The translations under genes and the position numbers were made by a program. 64,000 bases of DNA from Streptomyces cynarae (GTDB lineage: Bacteria > Actinomycetota > Actinomycetes > Streptomycetales > Streptomycetaceae), in the NCBI RefSeq assembly GCF_025642135.1, contig NZ_CP106793.1:2773001-2837000 (forward strand), in the 5' to 3' direction. How positions within the stretch are numbered: position 1 is the stretch's first letter; every line of letters starts with the position of its first letter. Below are positions 1 to 10,054 of this stretch, one piece after another. The notes beneath the pieces were generated by a model. The model was not told where the DNA came from. It searched no databases and saw only the letters and a program-made list of their open reading frames with translations.

Positions 1-869
1 AGGACGAGGGGCTGCGAGATAGCGGCCGCGACAAGCTCGATCCCGACGAGATCCTTGAGTACGTGAGGGAGGCGTGGGCCGACACCGAGTGGCTCTGCCG
101 TACCGACGACGCGCAGTTGCTGCTTGAGACCGGGCGCTCTCTGGCACGGTCACTCTTGGATGAAACCGATCCCGACTACGACGACTCGTATCACGGACTG
201 CGCGGCGGAGGAACCGATCTTCACAGCCGCGTCCGTTCCCTGGTGCGGCGTCGGCTGAAGGACCTGGACCGTGTCGCGGGCGCAGCCGTTCAGGCGGTGG
301 GGGCACGGCTGAACCACGCCGTACGCAGCCGGTTCGGGCCCGGCACCACACGCTTCCTCGGCGACGTGCTCGTCTACCAACGCCACCGGGACGCTGTTCA
401 CGCCCGCGTACGGCAGGTCATCGACGAAGTACACCCCGAACTCGGGCGTAGCTCCGCCCGACCGGTGCGCATCGTGGCCCACAGCCTGGGTGGCGTCATC
501 GCCGTTGACATGGCCACCGCCACCGCACCCTTGTGGACCGAATCCCTGATCACGTTCGGCTCCCAGGCTGCCTTCTTCCATGTGTGCGATCCCAGAGGAG
601 GGCAACTGACCCCCTACGGAGGCAGCACGCCCGTGCATCTGCCGGCTTCCCTGAACCGCTGGACCAACCTCTGGGAGCCACTGGACATTCTGGCCTTCGC
701 CGCTTCCAAGGTGTTCCAGCTGCACGACGGAACCGCTCCGGTGGACCTCCCCGTAAGCCATCAGGCCAGCACGGGCATGTGGACCCACTCGGCGTACTGG
801 AACCTTCCTCACGTCGCCACAGTCATCGGCGACGTCATGCGTCAGAATCGGCCGCTGGAGAACCAGTGA
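1..869 (+). CDS. alpha/beta-hydrolase (lipase/esterase-like), 5'-truncated by window edge
   Basis: Only the 3' part of the gene is present. The frame is open from base 3, so the true start lies upstream and the in-frame GTG at 63 is not trusted. The visible ~288 residues contain a nucleophile elbow AHSLGG (about bases 478-495) preceded by the strand RIV and followed by a second strand LITFGSQ, the pattern of a serine alpha/beta-hydrolase. A plausible catalytic His lies near the end (THSAYW). No membrane segment or signal is visible in this part. The substrate cannot be read from the sequence. It converges on the glycerophosphodiesterase gene that follows. Confidence 0.75.
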   Translation, partial: DEGLRDSGRDKLDPDEILEYVREAWADTEWLCRTDDAQLLLETGRSLARSLLDETDPDYDDSYHGLRGGGTDLHSRVRSLVRRRLKDLDRVAGAAVQAVGARLNHAVRSRFGPGTTRFLGDVLVYQRHRDAVHARVRQVIDEVHPELGRSSARPVRIVAHSLGGVIAVDMATATAPLWTESLITFGSQAAFFHVCDPRGGQLTPYGGSTPVHLPASLNRWTNLWEPLDILAFAASKVFQLHDGTAPVDLPVSHQASTGMWTHSAYWNLPHVATVIGDVMRQNRPLENQ

Positions 870-1083
870 GCACGTGAAGCCTGACAGAGCGAAACCCTGT
901 TGATCGGGGCAGGGCAGGCAGCAGACACCACCGCTGCAGGCGGCCGCTTGTATCCCTGCCCTGAGCTGACGACGAAGCCACTGACGCGCACGTGGATGAG
1001 GGCCGCGAACAGCGTCTTACCAGGAGCGTGAAGGCAGAGCCTTCAATGCTCTGCTGCGTACAGGCTGAACCTCTCTCACCAGG

Positions 1084-1977
1084 TCATTTTTGGGCACAGT
1101 GATGTTTCCGCCACTGGAAGAACCGGTCAGCGGTGTTGGTGATGACGCCGTCGACGCCCCACGACGTCGCGGTCCGCCATTTGCTGTCGCCGTCGACCGT
1201 CCACACGAACGTCTGCACACCGGCCGCGTGGAGTCGGCGCACCGCGTCGGGGTGCGCCTTGAGGCTGTTGAAGTTCACCGCGTAGGCGGCCAGGGAGAAC
1301 TTCCGCGCCGTCGCCACGGGGTCCGCGTCGACCCTGTCCCGGAGCAGGGCCGGCTTGATCTTGTACGGTGAGGCCGCCGCGTGCAGGACGATGTTCTCGT
1401 CGAAGGACTGGACCACGGTGCGTTCGGTCATTCCGGACTCGGAGACCAGGCGCAGGACCTGGTCGACCGCCGCGGGCGTCTGCGGCCCCTTGATCTCCAG
1501 GAGGAACCGGACCGGAAGCGCCTTGACGGCGGACAGCGCCTGACGCAGCGTCGGGACGTGCCCGCCGCCCTTCACCGTCAGCCGGGACACCTCCTGCGCG
1601 GTGAGCTGATCGATGCGGCCGGTTCCGTCGGTCGTGCGGTCCACGGTGGCGTCGTGCATGATGACCGGCTCGCCGTCCTCGGTGACCTGCACATCGGTTT
1701 CCACGTAGTCGGCTCCGTGAGCCGCCGCCGCTTGAAAGGAGGCGATCGTGTTCTCCGGCGCGCGCCGCGGAGAGCCGCGGTGCCCGATGACACGGGTGCC
1801 GGAGCAGTCGACGGCGGGGCTCTTCTGCGGCGCGTGAGCCGCGGGTGTCCCGGGCGTCCGGCCGGTCAGTGCGGAGACGCACGCGGTCGCGACCGCGGCC
1901 GTCGTCACCATGAGTGGCAGCACGTATCTCCGACGCGCTGTCGGACGGGCCGAACCGGGCGTGCCGCGCCGTCCCAT
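1084..1977 (-). CDS. exported glycerophosphodiester phosphodiesterase (GDPD)
   Basis: A 297-residue protein of the GDPD family, which hydrolyses glycerophosphodiesters to glycerol-3-phosphate and an alcohol. The signature HRG (residues 66-68, in VIGHRGSPRRAPENT), ETDVQ, and IMHDATVDRTTDG are the metal and substrate loops of the TIM barrel. Residues 18-37 form a hydrophobic export signal; a Cys inside it (TAC) makes a lipoprotein possible, but the lipobox is poor. The start was set at ATG 1977 because a GGGGGG Shine-Dalgarno lies 8 bases upstream; an in-frame ATG at 2004 has none. Likely role is scavenging phosphate and glycerol from phospholipid or teichoic-acid breakdown outside the membrane. 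Confidence 0.9.
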   Translation of the reverse strand: MGRRGTPGSARPTARRRYVLPLMVTTAAVATACVSALTGRTPGTPAAHAPQKSPAVDCSGTRVIGHRGSPRRAPENTIASFQAAAAHGADYVETDVQVTEDGEPVIMHDATVDRTTDGTGRIDQLTAQEVSRLTVKGGGHVPTLRQALSAVKALPVRFLLEIKGPQTPAAVDQVLRLVSESGMTERTVVQSFDENIVLHAAASPYKIKPALLRDRVDADPVATARKFSLAAYAVNFNSLKAHPDAVRRLHAAGVQTFVWTVDGDSKWRTATSWGVDGVITNTADRFFQWRKHHCAQK

Positions 1978-2470
1978 GTACGCAATCCCCCCGTGGAAGC
2001 CCATTGAGTTGAGCGAAGCGATGAACCCGGCGATCTTACTCGACGGTTCGTGGACGGCCGGTCCGGTTCCAGTGCGGTACGCGAGATGGATCACAGAACG
2101 ACCGGATGGCGGCGGGTCACAGTGCGGCCGTCGCTCCTGGACACGGCGCCTTTTCGCGCTCTGCGCGCCGATCCGGTTACCGTCCGTTATGAGGGCAAGT
2201 TCCCTTATGGTCGTTTTTCGGCTCGCCTTTGTGGCAAGTCTTGTTCCTGTAGCTGGTCCTGGCCCATCGCCGTGCCAGACCCTGGCCCCAGGGCCGCCGC
2301 GGTCGCCCTCTCGGCCCGTCCTCGCGGTCCTGCGGCCGGGCCCTGACCGGCAACGGCCGGCCCCTCTGCGGCCGACCCACCGGTCCGCCGTACGAGACGC
2401 AGCAGACACGCACGCCTCGTACTACGGCGGGCCCGCCCCTGTCCCCGTCGAAAGGTAGGCGAGCGAACTC
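1978..2470. other. divergent intergenic region, no gene seen
   Basis: This 493-base gap separates the minus-strand GDPD gene from the plus-strand transporter and must hold both promoters. I see no coding pattern. The most structured part is an imperfect inverted repeat near 2188-2210 (ATGAGGG and CCCTTAT around CAAGTT), a possible operator. Confidence 0.4.
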
Positions 2471-3847
2471 TTGTCGGCTGCCACAGTTGCCGCTTCGCGC
2501 TTCACCCCCGCCCCCAAGCCCTCCGACGCCACCGTCACCGACCCGGCACTCGTCAAGCGTGCCGTACAGGCCGCCGCGCTCGGCAACGCCATGGAGTGGT
2601 TCGACTTCGGTGTCTACAGCTACATCGCGGTCACGCTGGGCAAGGTGTTCTTCCCGTCCGGCAACTCCACCGCGCAGTTGCTGTCCACCTTCGGCGCGTT
2701 CGCCGCGGCCTTCCTGGTCCGTCCGCTCGGCGGCATGGTCTTCGGGCCGCTCGGCGACCGCGTCGGGCGGCAGAAGGTGCTCGCCGTCACCATGATCATG
2801 ATGGCGATCGGCACGTTCTCGATCGGTCTGATCCCGTCCTACGCGGCGATCGGCGTCGGCGCGCCGGTCCTGCTGCTCGTGGCCCGGCTGGTGCAGGGCT
2901 TCTCGACCGGTGGCGAGTACGCGGGCGCGTCCACGTTCATCGCCGAGTACGCGCCGGACAAGAGGCGCGGCTTCCTCGGGAGCTGGCTCGAGTTCGGCAC
3001 GCTCGCCGGTTACATCGGCGGCGCGGGCCTGGTCACCCTGATGACGGCCCTGCTGTCCTCCGAGGACCTGGTGTCCTGGGGCTGGCGGATCCCGTTCCTG
3101 ATCGCCGGCCCGATGGGCGTCATCGGCCTCTACCTGCGGCTGCGCCTGGAGGAGACCCCCGCCTTCGCGGCCGAGGTGGAGAAGGCCGAGGCCGCCCGGC
3201 CCAAGGTGCCGCTGCGCGAGATGATCGCCGGCCAGTGGAAGGCGCTGCTGCTGTGCATGGGGCTGGTGCTCGTCTTCAACGTCACCGACTACATGCTGCT
3301 GTCGTACATGCCGAGCTATCTGACCAGTGAGCTGAAGTACGACGAGACGCACGGGCTGCTGGTCGTGCTCGCCGTGATGGCGCTGATGATGATCGTGCAG
3401 CCGTTCGTGGGCGCGCTGACCGACCGGGTCGGCCGCCGTCCGGTGATCGCGGCGGGGTGCGCGGGCTTTCTGTTCCTGTCCGTCCCCGCGATCCTGCTGA
3501 TCCGCCAGGGCAGCCTGCTCGCGGTCGCGCTCGGCATGGGCGCGCTGGGTCTGCTGCTGGTCTGCTTCACGGCTGCCATGCCGTCCGCCCTGCCGGCCCT
3601 CTTCCCGACCCGGGTCCGCTACGGCTCGCTGTCGATCGGCTTCAACGTCTCGGTGTCGCTGTTCGGCGGCACGACCCCGCTGGTGGTCACGGCGCTGATC
3701 GGCGCGACCGGGAACATGATGATGCCCGCCTACTACATGATGGCGGCGGCCGTGATCGGCGGTGCCGCGGTGTGGTTCATGACCGAGTCGGCGGGCCGCC
3801 CGCTGCCGGGTTCGGCACCGTCGCTGGAGCGCGGCGCGAAGCGCTGA
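2471..3847 (+). CDS. MFS transporter, metabolite:H+ symporter (MHS) type
   Basis: A 458-residue, 12-helix major facilitator. The N-terminal motif GNAMEWFDFGVYSYIA and the loop GPLGDRVGRQKVL (motif A) are typical of the MHS branch, which includes ProP proline/betaine and citrate/dicarboxylate proton symporters. A second motif-A copy, GALTDRVGRRPVI, starts the C-terminal half. The size fits full-length members. TTG 2471 is the first start after an in-frame stop (TAG 2456-2458), so the N-terminus is fairly secure although the Shine-Dalgarno (AAAGG, ~15 bases upstream) is weak. The substrate cannot be fixed; osmolyte or organic-acid uptake is likely. A strong hairpin terminator follows. Confidence 0.88.
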   Translation: MSAATVAASRFTPAPKPSDATVTDPALVKRAVQAAALGNAMEWFDFGVYSYIAVTLGKVFFPSGNSTAQLLSTFGAFAAAFLVRPLGGMVFGPLGDRVGRQKVLAVTMIMMAIGTFSIGLIPSYAAIGVGAPVLLLVARLVQGFSTGGEYAGASTFIAEYAPDKRRGFLGSWLEFGTLAGYIGGAGLVTLMTALLSSEDLVSWGWRIPFLIAGPMGVIGLYLRLRLEETPAFAAEVEKAEAARPKVPLREMIAGQWKALLLCMGLVLVFNVTDYMLLSYMPSYLTSELKYDETHGLLVVLAVMALMMIVQPFVGALTDRVGRRPVIAAGCAGFLFLSVPAILLIRQGSLLAVALGMGALGLLLVCFTAAMPSALPALFPTRVRYGSLSIGFNVSVSLFGGTTPLVVTALIGATGNMMMPAYYMMAAAVIGGAAVWFMTESAGRPLPGSAPSLERGAKR

Positions 3848-3870
3848 TCCGGTCCACCTGAGCCGACTCC

Positions 3871-3908
3871 CGGGTGACGTGCCGCTCGACCGTGCGGCAC
3901 GTCACCCG
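3871..3908 (+). terminator. hairpin terminator after the MHS transporter
   Basis: Perfect 15-bp stem (CGGGTGACGTGCCGC at 3871-3885 pairing with 3894-3908) and an 8-base loop, 23 bases after the transporter stop. No T-run, which is usual in Streptomyces. Confidence 0.8.
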
Positions 3909-3923
3909 ACTGGTGGAAATCGG

Positions 3924-3952
3924 CTGACACGCCACCCTGCCCTGGCTATATT
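3924..3952 (+). promoter_or_regulatory. sigma70 (HrdB)-like promoter of the O-methyltransferase gene
   Basis: CTGACA at 3924-3929 and TATATT at 3947-3952 are separated by exactly 17 bases, a near-consensus vegetative promoter. It lies about 50 bases before the methyltransferase start and directly before two overlapping palindromes. Confidence 0.6.
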
Positions 3953-3954
3953 CG

Positions 3955-3981
3955 TTAGGGAGCCTAGTTAGGTGATCTAAC
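3955..3981. promoter_or_regulatory. overlapping palindromes, candidate repressor operator
   Basis: TTAGG...CCTAG at 3955-3967 runs into the exact inverted repeat GTTAG-GTGAT-CTAAC at 3967-3981. Placed just after the -10 box, a bound protein would block transcription start. The regulator is unknown; the TTAGG/CCTAA flavour is shared with DtxR-type iron boxes, but the spacing does not fit that consensus well. Confidence 0.5.
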
Positions 3982-4004
3982 CAGCCATATGAAAGGCATG
4001 GTGC

Positions 4005-4679
4005 ATGAGCACAGCGCAACAGCTCTGGGACGACGTCGACGCCTACTTCACGGACCTGCTCGCCCCCGAGGACGAGGCGCTCACCGCGGCCCTGCGGGAC
4101 AGCGACGACGCGGGACTGCCGCACATCAACGTGGCGCCGAACCAGGGCAAGCTGCTCCAGCTCCTGGCCCGGATCCAGGGCGCCCGCCACATCCTGGAGA
4201 TCGGCACGCTCGGCGGGTACAGCACGATCTGGCTGGGCCGCGCCCTGCCCGCGGACGGCCGGCTGATCACGCTGGAGTACCAGGCCAAGCACGCGGAGGT
4301 CGCCCGCCGGAACCTGGAACGGGCGGGCCTCGCCGGGATCACGGAGGTGCGCGTCGGTCCGGCGCTGGAGTCGCTGCCCAAGCTGGCCGAGGAGCAGCGC
4401 GAGCCGTTCGACCTGGTGTTCATCGACGCGGACAAGGTCAACAACGCGCACTACGTCGAGTGGGCGCTGAAGCTGACCCGCCCCGGCAGCCTGATCGTCC
4501 TCGACAACGTGGTGCGCGGCGGCCAGGTCACCGACGCGGGCAGCGAGGACCCGAGCGTGCGGGGGACCCGGGCCGCGCTGGAACTGATGGCCTCGAACCC
4601 GAAGTTGAGCGCGACGGCGGTGCAGACGGTGGGCAGCAAGGGGCACGACGGGTTCGCGCTGGCCCGGGTGGTGGGCTGA
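4005..4679 (+). CDS. class I SAM-dependent O-methyltransferase (CCoAOMT/COMT type)
   Basis: A 224-residue methyltransferase of the small cation-dependent catechol/caffeoyl-CoA type. Motif I is ILEIGTLGGYSTIWLGRAL (about residues 63-81). The metal- and substrate-binding loop FIDADKVNN (about 144-152) and the following LIVLDNVVRGG (about 164-174) supply the Asp and Asn ligands. It should methylate a hydroxyl on a catechol-like or small phenolic acceptor. ATG 4005 is preceded by GAAAGG. It stands alone between a promoter with palindromes and a convergent FHA gene. A second, diverged member of the same family lies at 26942-27601. Confidence 0.9.
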   Translation: MSTAQQLWDDVDAYFTDLLAPEDEALTAALRDSDDAGLPHINVAPNQGKLLQLLARIQGARHILEIGTLGGYSTIWLGRALPADGRLITLEYQAKHAEVARRNLERAGLAGITEVRVGPALESLPKLAEEQREPFDLVFIDADKVNNAHYVEWALKLTRPGSLIVLDNVVRGGQVTDAGSEDPSVRGTRAALELMASNPKLSATAVQTVGSKGHDGFALARVVG

Positions 4680-4694
4680 CCACCCGGGCGGCCC

Positions 4695-5090
4695 TCAGGC
4701 CTCCTGGTAGAAGCCCACGTTGACGCTGCGCGGGGCGGCGCGGTCCTGGATGACCAGCTCACCGGGGGCGCCCTGCGGGAGCTCGACCGCCCCGCCGTAG
4801 GGCAGGGGCTGCGCGGGGTGCCCGGCGAGGGTGAGCAGGACCTCTGAGGAGGGGTCGGGCTGGGAGCCGCGCAGCCAGGTGACCTGCCAGACACCGTCGG
4901 GGCCGCACTGGAACTCCAGATGGACGCGGGAGACGAACAGCCAGTCGTCGGGGGTCGCCAGCCGGCACACGGACCTGTCCCGGCCCACCCGCAGCACGGT
5001 GCCCGGGTCGCTGGGCGCGTCGGCCATCTGCATGCCGGCCGTCGCCCCGGCGTCCGCCGCGGAAACCGAGGCCATGGTGAGTTCGAGCAC
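4695..5090 (-). CDS. small FHA-domain protein
   Basis: A 131-residue protein whose core matches a forkhead-associated domain, the phospho-threonine reader. LRVGRD (residues 33-38) and VSRVHLEF (53-60) are the FHA GR and SxxH signatures. A strand-rich C-terminal part includes the GGAVELPQG turn. No other domain, export signal or membrane segment is present, so it is a free-standing cytosolic reader. GTG 5090 is chosen because AAGGAG sits 5 bases upstream. It converges with the methyltransferase gene (15 bases between stops). The partner kinase is not in the window; candidate threonine-rich targets occur at 10055 and 23837. Confidence 0.75.
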   Translation of the reverse strand: MLELTMASVSAADAGATAGMQMADAPSDPGTVLRVGRDRSVCRLATPDDWLFVSRVHLEFQCGPDGVWQVTWLRGSQPDPSSEVLLTLAGHPAQPLPYGGAVELPQGAPGELVIQDRAAPRSVNVGFYQEA

Positions 5091-5208
5091 GTGCGCTCCT
5101 TCTGGTGCGGCGGTTCAAGTGTGCTGCGGTCCGGCCCGATTGGCGTGCCGCGCCGGAATGATAATTCGCCCGATCGCCCCGCCGGGTGACGTCGCGCACA
5201 ATGAACCC

Positions 5209-5628
5209 ATGACCGAGCGCAAGCCACCTGGTGTCAGCTTCGAGTCGTTCGCCGACAAGCAGATCCGTGACGCCCAGGCACGAGGAGAGTTCTCGAACCT
5301 CGCCGGCGCGGGAGAGCCGTCACCGGCCGTCAGTGACACGGCGTACGACGAGCTGTGGTGGATCAAGCGCAAGATGGCCCGCGAGGGGATCTCGGTCCTG
5401 CCGCCGACACTGGCCCTGCGCAAGGAGGCGGAGGACACGCTGGCGGCGGCCGCTCAGGCACCGTCGGAGCGGGTGGCACGGCGACTGGTCGAGCAGCTGA
5501 ACGTGAAGATCCGCGACATGATGTTCAAGCCGCCGCCGGGCCCGCCGCTGGGCCTGAAGCCGTACGACGTGGAGGCGGTCGTCGAGGAGTGGCGTGAACG
5601 CCACGGGGGTCGCTCGGGAGCAGGCTGA
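5209..5628 (+). CDS. DUF1992 (DnaJ C28-type) domain protein
   Basis: A 139-residue cytosolic protein matching the DUF1992 conserved domain named after DNAJC28. The N-terminal block SFESFADKQIRDAQARGEF, the central DELWWIKRKMAREGISVLP and the mid helix are characteristic; the C-terminal tail KPYDVEAVVEEW completes the usual length. No J-domain is present. Biochemical role is unknown in the family. ATG 5209 starts the conserved block; no Shine-Dalgarno is evident, so translation may be leaderless. Confidence 0.85.
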   Translation: MTERKPPGVSFESFADKQIRDAQARGEFSNLAGAGEPSPAVSDTAYDELWWIKRKMAREGISVLPPTLALRKEAEDTLAAAAQAPSERVARRLVEQLNVKIRDMMFKPPPGPPLGLKPYDVEAVVEEWRERHGGRSGAG

Positions 5629-5659
5629 GCGCCCGGGAGACGGGCCGGGGAAGGCGCAG

Positions 5660-5703
5660 GCCGACCACAGCGGCCGTCGGGAAGCCGACCACAGCGGCCG
5701 TCG
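5660..5703. repeat. 20-bp direct repeat, two copies
   Basis: GCCGACCACAGCGGCCGTCG occurs at 5660-5679 and again at 5684-5703 with a 4-base spacer, in the gap between two convergent genes. Confidence 0.8.
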
Positions 5704-5736
5704 AGCCGAGCGGCCGCGGGACCGACGCAGTGACAC

Positions 5737-5785
5737 GGCGAGCGGGGCCGACCCGGAGGTGTCGTCCGGGTCGGCCCCGCTCGCC
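5737..5785. terminator. bidirectional hairpin terminator
   Basis: A perfect 21-bp stem (5737-5757 with 5765-5785) and a 7-base loop lie between the convergent DUF1992 gene and the minus-strand pair that follows. The symmetry suits termination from both sides. Confidence 0.85.
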
Positions 5786-5830
5786 GGGGGCCGCTCGCAC
5801 TCCGGGCGGGCCCGCTCGCCGGGGAGTCGC

Positions 5831-6373
5831 TCACATGTTCAGCAGCCGCTCCGCCGTCGCCCGGTAGTCCCGGAGCGCCAGTCGCAGCTGTTCCGTGTCG
5901 CCCGTCGGGTGGGCGGTGTCGCCCGTTTCCTGCCAGGACGCCTTCAGGGTCCGGCGCCGTGAGGACACGGCCTCCGCGAGGCGCGAGGCGACCTCCTGGA
6001 CCACCTGGTCCGCCTCCTCCACGGCCTCCTTGGGCCGGTCGACGAACCTGCCGACCGCGTGCTGCAACCGCAGCTCGAACTTGTCGCACTCGTCGCGCGG
6101 CAGCAGCCGGGGCTCCCGCGAGGAGCCCGCCGCGGACGGCCGGGACTCGCCGGTATCGGGCCGGAACTCCGCCGCCGGCCGGGGCTCACCCGTCCCGGGC
6201 CGGTACTCGCCCGCGACCCGGGACTCCCCTGCCTCCGGCCGGAACTCCGCGCCCGACCGGCGCTCACCCGTCTCGGGCCGGAACTCCGCCGCCGATCGGG
6301 GCTCTCCGGTGTCGGGCCGACGCCCCGTCGCTTCCGGGCGTTCAGCGGCGCCGCCCGGTGTCCATTCCGTCAT
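5831..6373 (-). CDS. uncharacterised protein with Pro-Thr-Gly-Glu repeats and a helical domain
   Basis: I do not recognise a named family. The 180-residue protein has an N-terminal low-complexity part with five ~14-residue repeats of the form F/Y-R-P-x-T/A-G-E-x-R-x-x-A-E, then a helical C-terminal half containing GRFVDRPKEAVEEADQVVQEV. The upstream gene has a related block, ERFVDSPGEAVAEADRLLAEL, so the two C-terminal domains look homologous. No signal or membrane helix. ATG 6373 lies 5 bases after the upstream stop, with GGGGAG 9 bases before it inside the upstream gene, so the two are an operon and probably translationally coupled. Confidence 0.7.
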   Translation of the reverse strand: MTEWTPGGAAERPEATGRRPDTGEPRSAAEFRPETGERRSGAEFRPEAGESRVAGEYRPGTGEPRPAAEFRPDTGESRPSAAGSSREPRLLPRDECDKFELRLQHAVGRFVDRPKEAVEEADQVVQEVASRLAEAVSSRRRTLKASWQETGDTAHPTGDTEQLRLALRDYRATAERLLNM

Positions 6374-6378
6374 CGCCC

Positions 6379-7053
6379 TCAACTCCCCTTCACATGCTGC
6401 CTGTGGAACGCCCACGGCAGACGGGACTGCCCGGCGTTGCCGGCGGCGTGCCGGGGCGTCTTCTCCGTGGGGCCGGCCGACTGCCGGCGCGGGGGTGCCA
6501 CCAGGTCCTCGAAGAGCGCACGCGCCTCCAGCATGGCTTCGCGCATCTCCTCCGTGTCCGAGCCGTCCGCGGAGACGCCGGTGTCCGGGGCGTGGGCGGC
6601 CCGGTGCAGCCGGCGGTAGCCGTGGACGTGATGGGCGTGGTGCACGGACAGCGCGTCGAGCTGCTCCTCGTAGCGCGCGCCGTCCGGGAACCCCCGCACG
6701 CCCGCCAGCTCGGCGAGCAGGCGGTCCGCCTCGGCCACCGCCTCACCCGGGGAGTCGACGAAGCGCTCCTGCGCGGCGGTCCAGCGCGCCGCGTACCGTT
6801 CGCGCTCGGCCGGCTCCAGCGGGTGCTCGTTCAACGCGCCGTACTTGTTCAGCCGCTCGGTCAGTTCGCGCTCCGCGGCCTTGGTGTCGCCGTCGTGCCG
6901 GGCCACGGTCCGCTCGTACTCCGGTCCGAAGCGGCGCTTCAGGCTCCGACCGCCGACCGCGCCCCGGGCCTTCGGGGACACGGCGGCAGCGCCCGCGAGG
7001 GCGGCCGCCACGATCACGATCACGATCAGAGCGATGATCCAGCCTGTGGACAT
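6379..7053 (-). CDS. membrane-anchored uncharacterised protein, same helical domain as downstream gene
   Basis: A 224-residue protein with one N-terminal membrane helix (GWIIALIVIVIVAAALAG, residues 4-21) followed by a charged helical cytosolic or exported domain. The block ERFVDSPGEAVAEADRLLAEL resembles the one in the next gene; this F-V-D-x-P-x-x-A-V-x-x-A-D pattern is common in actinobacterial proteins of unknown function. ATG 7053 has GGAAGG 5 bases upstream. First gene of a two-gene operon with 5831-6373. A role in an envelope-associated complex with its partner is inference only. Confidence 0.72.
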   Translation of the reverse strand: MSTGWIIALIVIVIVAAALAGAAAVSPKARGAVGGRSLKRRFGPEYERTVARHDGDTKAAERELTERLNKYGALNEHPLEPAERERYAARWTAAQERFVDSPGEAVAEADRLLAELAGVRGFPDGARYEEQLDALSVHHAHHVHGYRRLHRAAHAPDTGVSADGSDTEEMREAMLEARALFEDLVAPPRRQSAGPTEKTPRHAAGNAGQSRLPWAFHRQHVKGS

Positions 7054-7165
7054 GGGTGCCTTCCGGGATTGCCTTCAGGTCTTACGGCCCGGCGGGCCGT
7101 CTCCCGCCCGGGTTGCCCGGACGGCCGCGCCCAAACGAGCCGCCCGGCCCCGTGCCGCCGCAAGG

Positions 7166-7208
7166 CCCGGGAGGGGCGCACGTAATTCGTTTGCGTGCCC
7201 CTCCCGGG
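7166..7208. other. long inverted repeat between divergent genes
   Basis: CCCGGGAGGGGC and GCCCCTCCCGGG flank an AT-richer centre containing GTAATTCG. It lies 20 bases before the acetyltransferase start and about 110 bases before the divergent gene. It could be an operator or an attenuator-like hairpin. Confidence 0.45.
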
Positions 7209-7228
7209 CCCTTTGGAGAATGTGCCGC

Positions 7229-7720
7229 ATGAGCTGGACCATCGCCCCGGAACCCTTCGACTCCCCGGTCGCCGCCGCGCTGTGGCGGGCGTACTACACG
7301 GAGGTCAGCGACCGCTGGTATCTGCTGCACGAGGGGCGTCGCACGGAGCCTGGCGAGCTGGAGCGCGAGATCGCCGCCGACAGGGGCGACTACCTGGCGC
7401 CGCCCGGCGGTGTGCTGCTGGTGGCCCGTCATGACGGCCGCCCGGCGGGCATGGCGGGCGTACGCCTGATGGATCCGGCGACTGCCGAGCTCAAGCGGGT
7501 CTTCGTGCACCCGGACGTGCGTGGCAAGGGCGGCGCCCCGCTCCTGGTGACCGCCGCCGAGGACGCGGCCCGCGCACTGGGCGCCGGACGGATGGTGCTC
7601 GACACCCGCAACGATCTGGTGGAGGCCCGCGCCCTGTACGCGCGTCTGGGATACGAGGAGACAGCGCCGTACAACGACAACGACTACGCCGAGCACTGGT
7701 TCGCCAAGCAGCTGACCTGA
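7229..7720 (+). CDS. GNAT-family N-acetyltransferase
   Basis: A 163-residue acetyl-CoA-dependent acetyltransferase. The acetyl-CoA binding loop is seen as RVFVHPDVRGKGGAPLLV (motif A, R/Q-x-x-G-x-G/A form) and the C-terminal motif B as ARALYARLGYEET. N-terminal strands carry GVLLVARHDGRPAGMAGVRL. ATG 7229 is chosen because GGAG lies 10 bases upstream; the in-frame ATG at 7220 would be only 1 base from it. The substrate, a small amine or protein N-terminus, is unknown. It stands divergent from the operon ending at 5831 and convergent with the exporter gene. Confidence 0.85.
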   Translation: MSWTIAPEPFDSPVAAALWRAYYTEVSDRWYLLHEGRRTEPGELEREIAADRGDYLAPPGGVLLVARHDGRPAGMAGVRLMDPATAELKRVFVHPDVRGKGGAPLLVTAAEDAARALGAGRMVLDTRNDLVEARALYARLGYEETAPYNDNDYAEHWFAKQLT

Positions 7721-7730
7721 GCAAGCCGCC

Positions 7731-9923
<2,193 letters not shown>

Positions 9924-10054
9924 TCATCGTGGTGGGTGTGACCTGTTATGGCCTGTTGAGTCCTGATGGGAGGGAGGAATTCCGGGGGCTGCCGGGAGAT
10001 TCCGTGAGGGAGATCTGCATAATTTCTGGAATTCGGCGGGGAGGGGACCCACGC

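Noticed and set aside
2005..2035. PHO-box-like GTTCATCGC in front of the GDPD gene
   Set aside because: Only one partial repeat is visible; the second direct repeat does not match the PhoP consensus.
5594..7185. Long plus-strand frames between the DUF1992 and GNAT genes
   Set aside because: They are opposite the two-gene operon 5831-7053, are Arg/Pro-rich, and lack any start signal.
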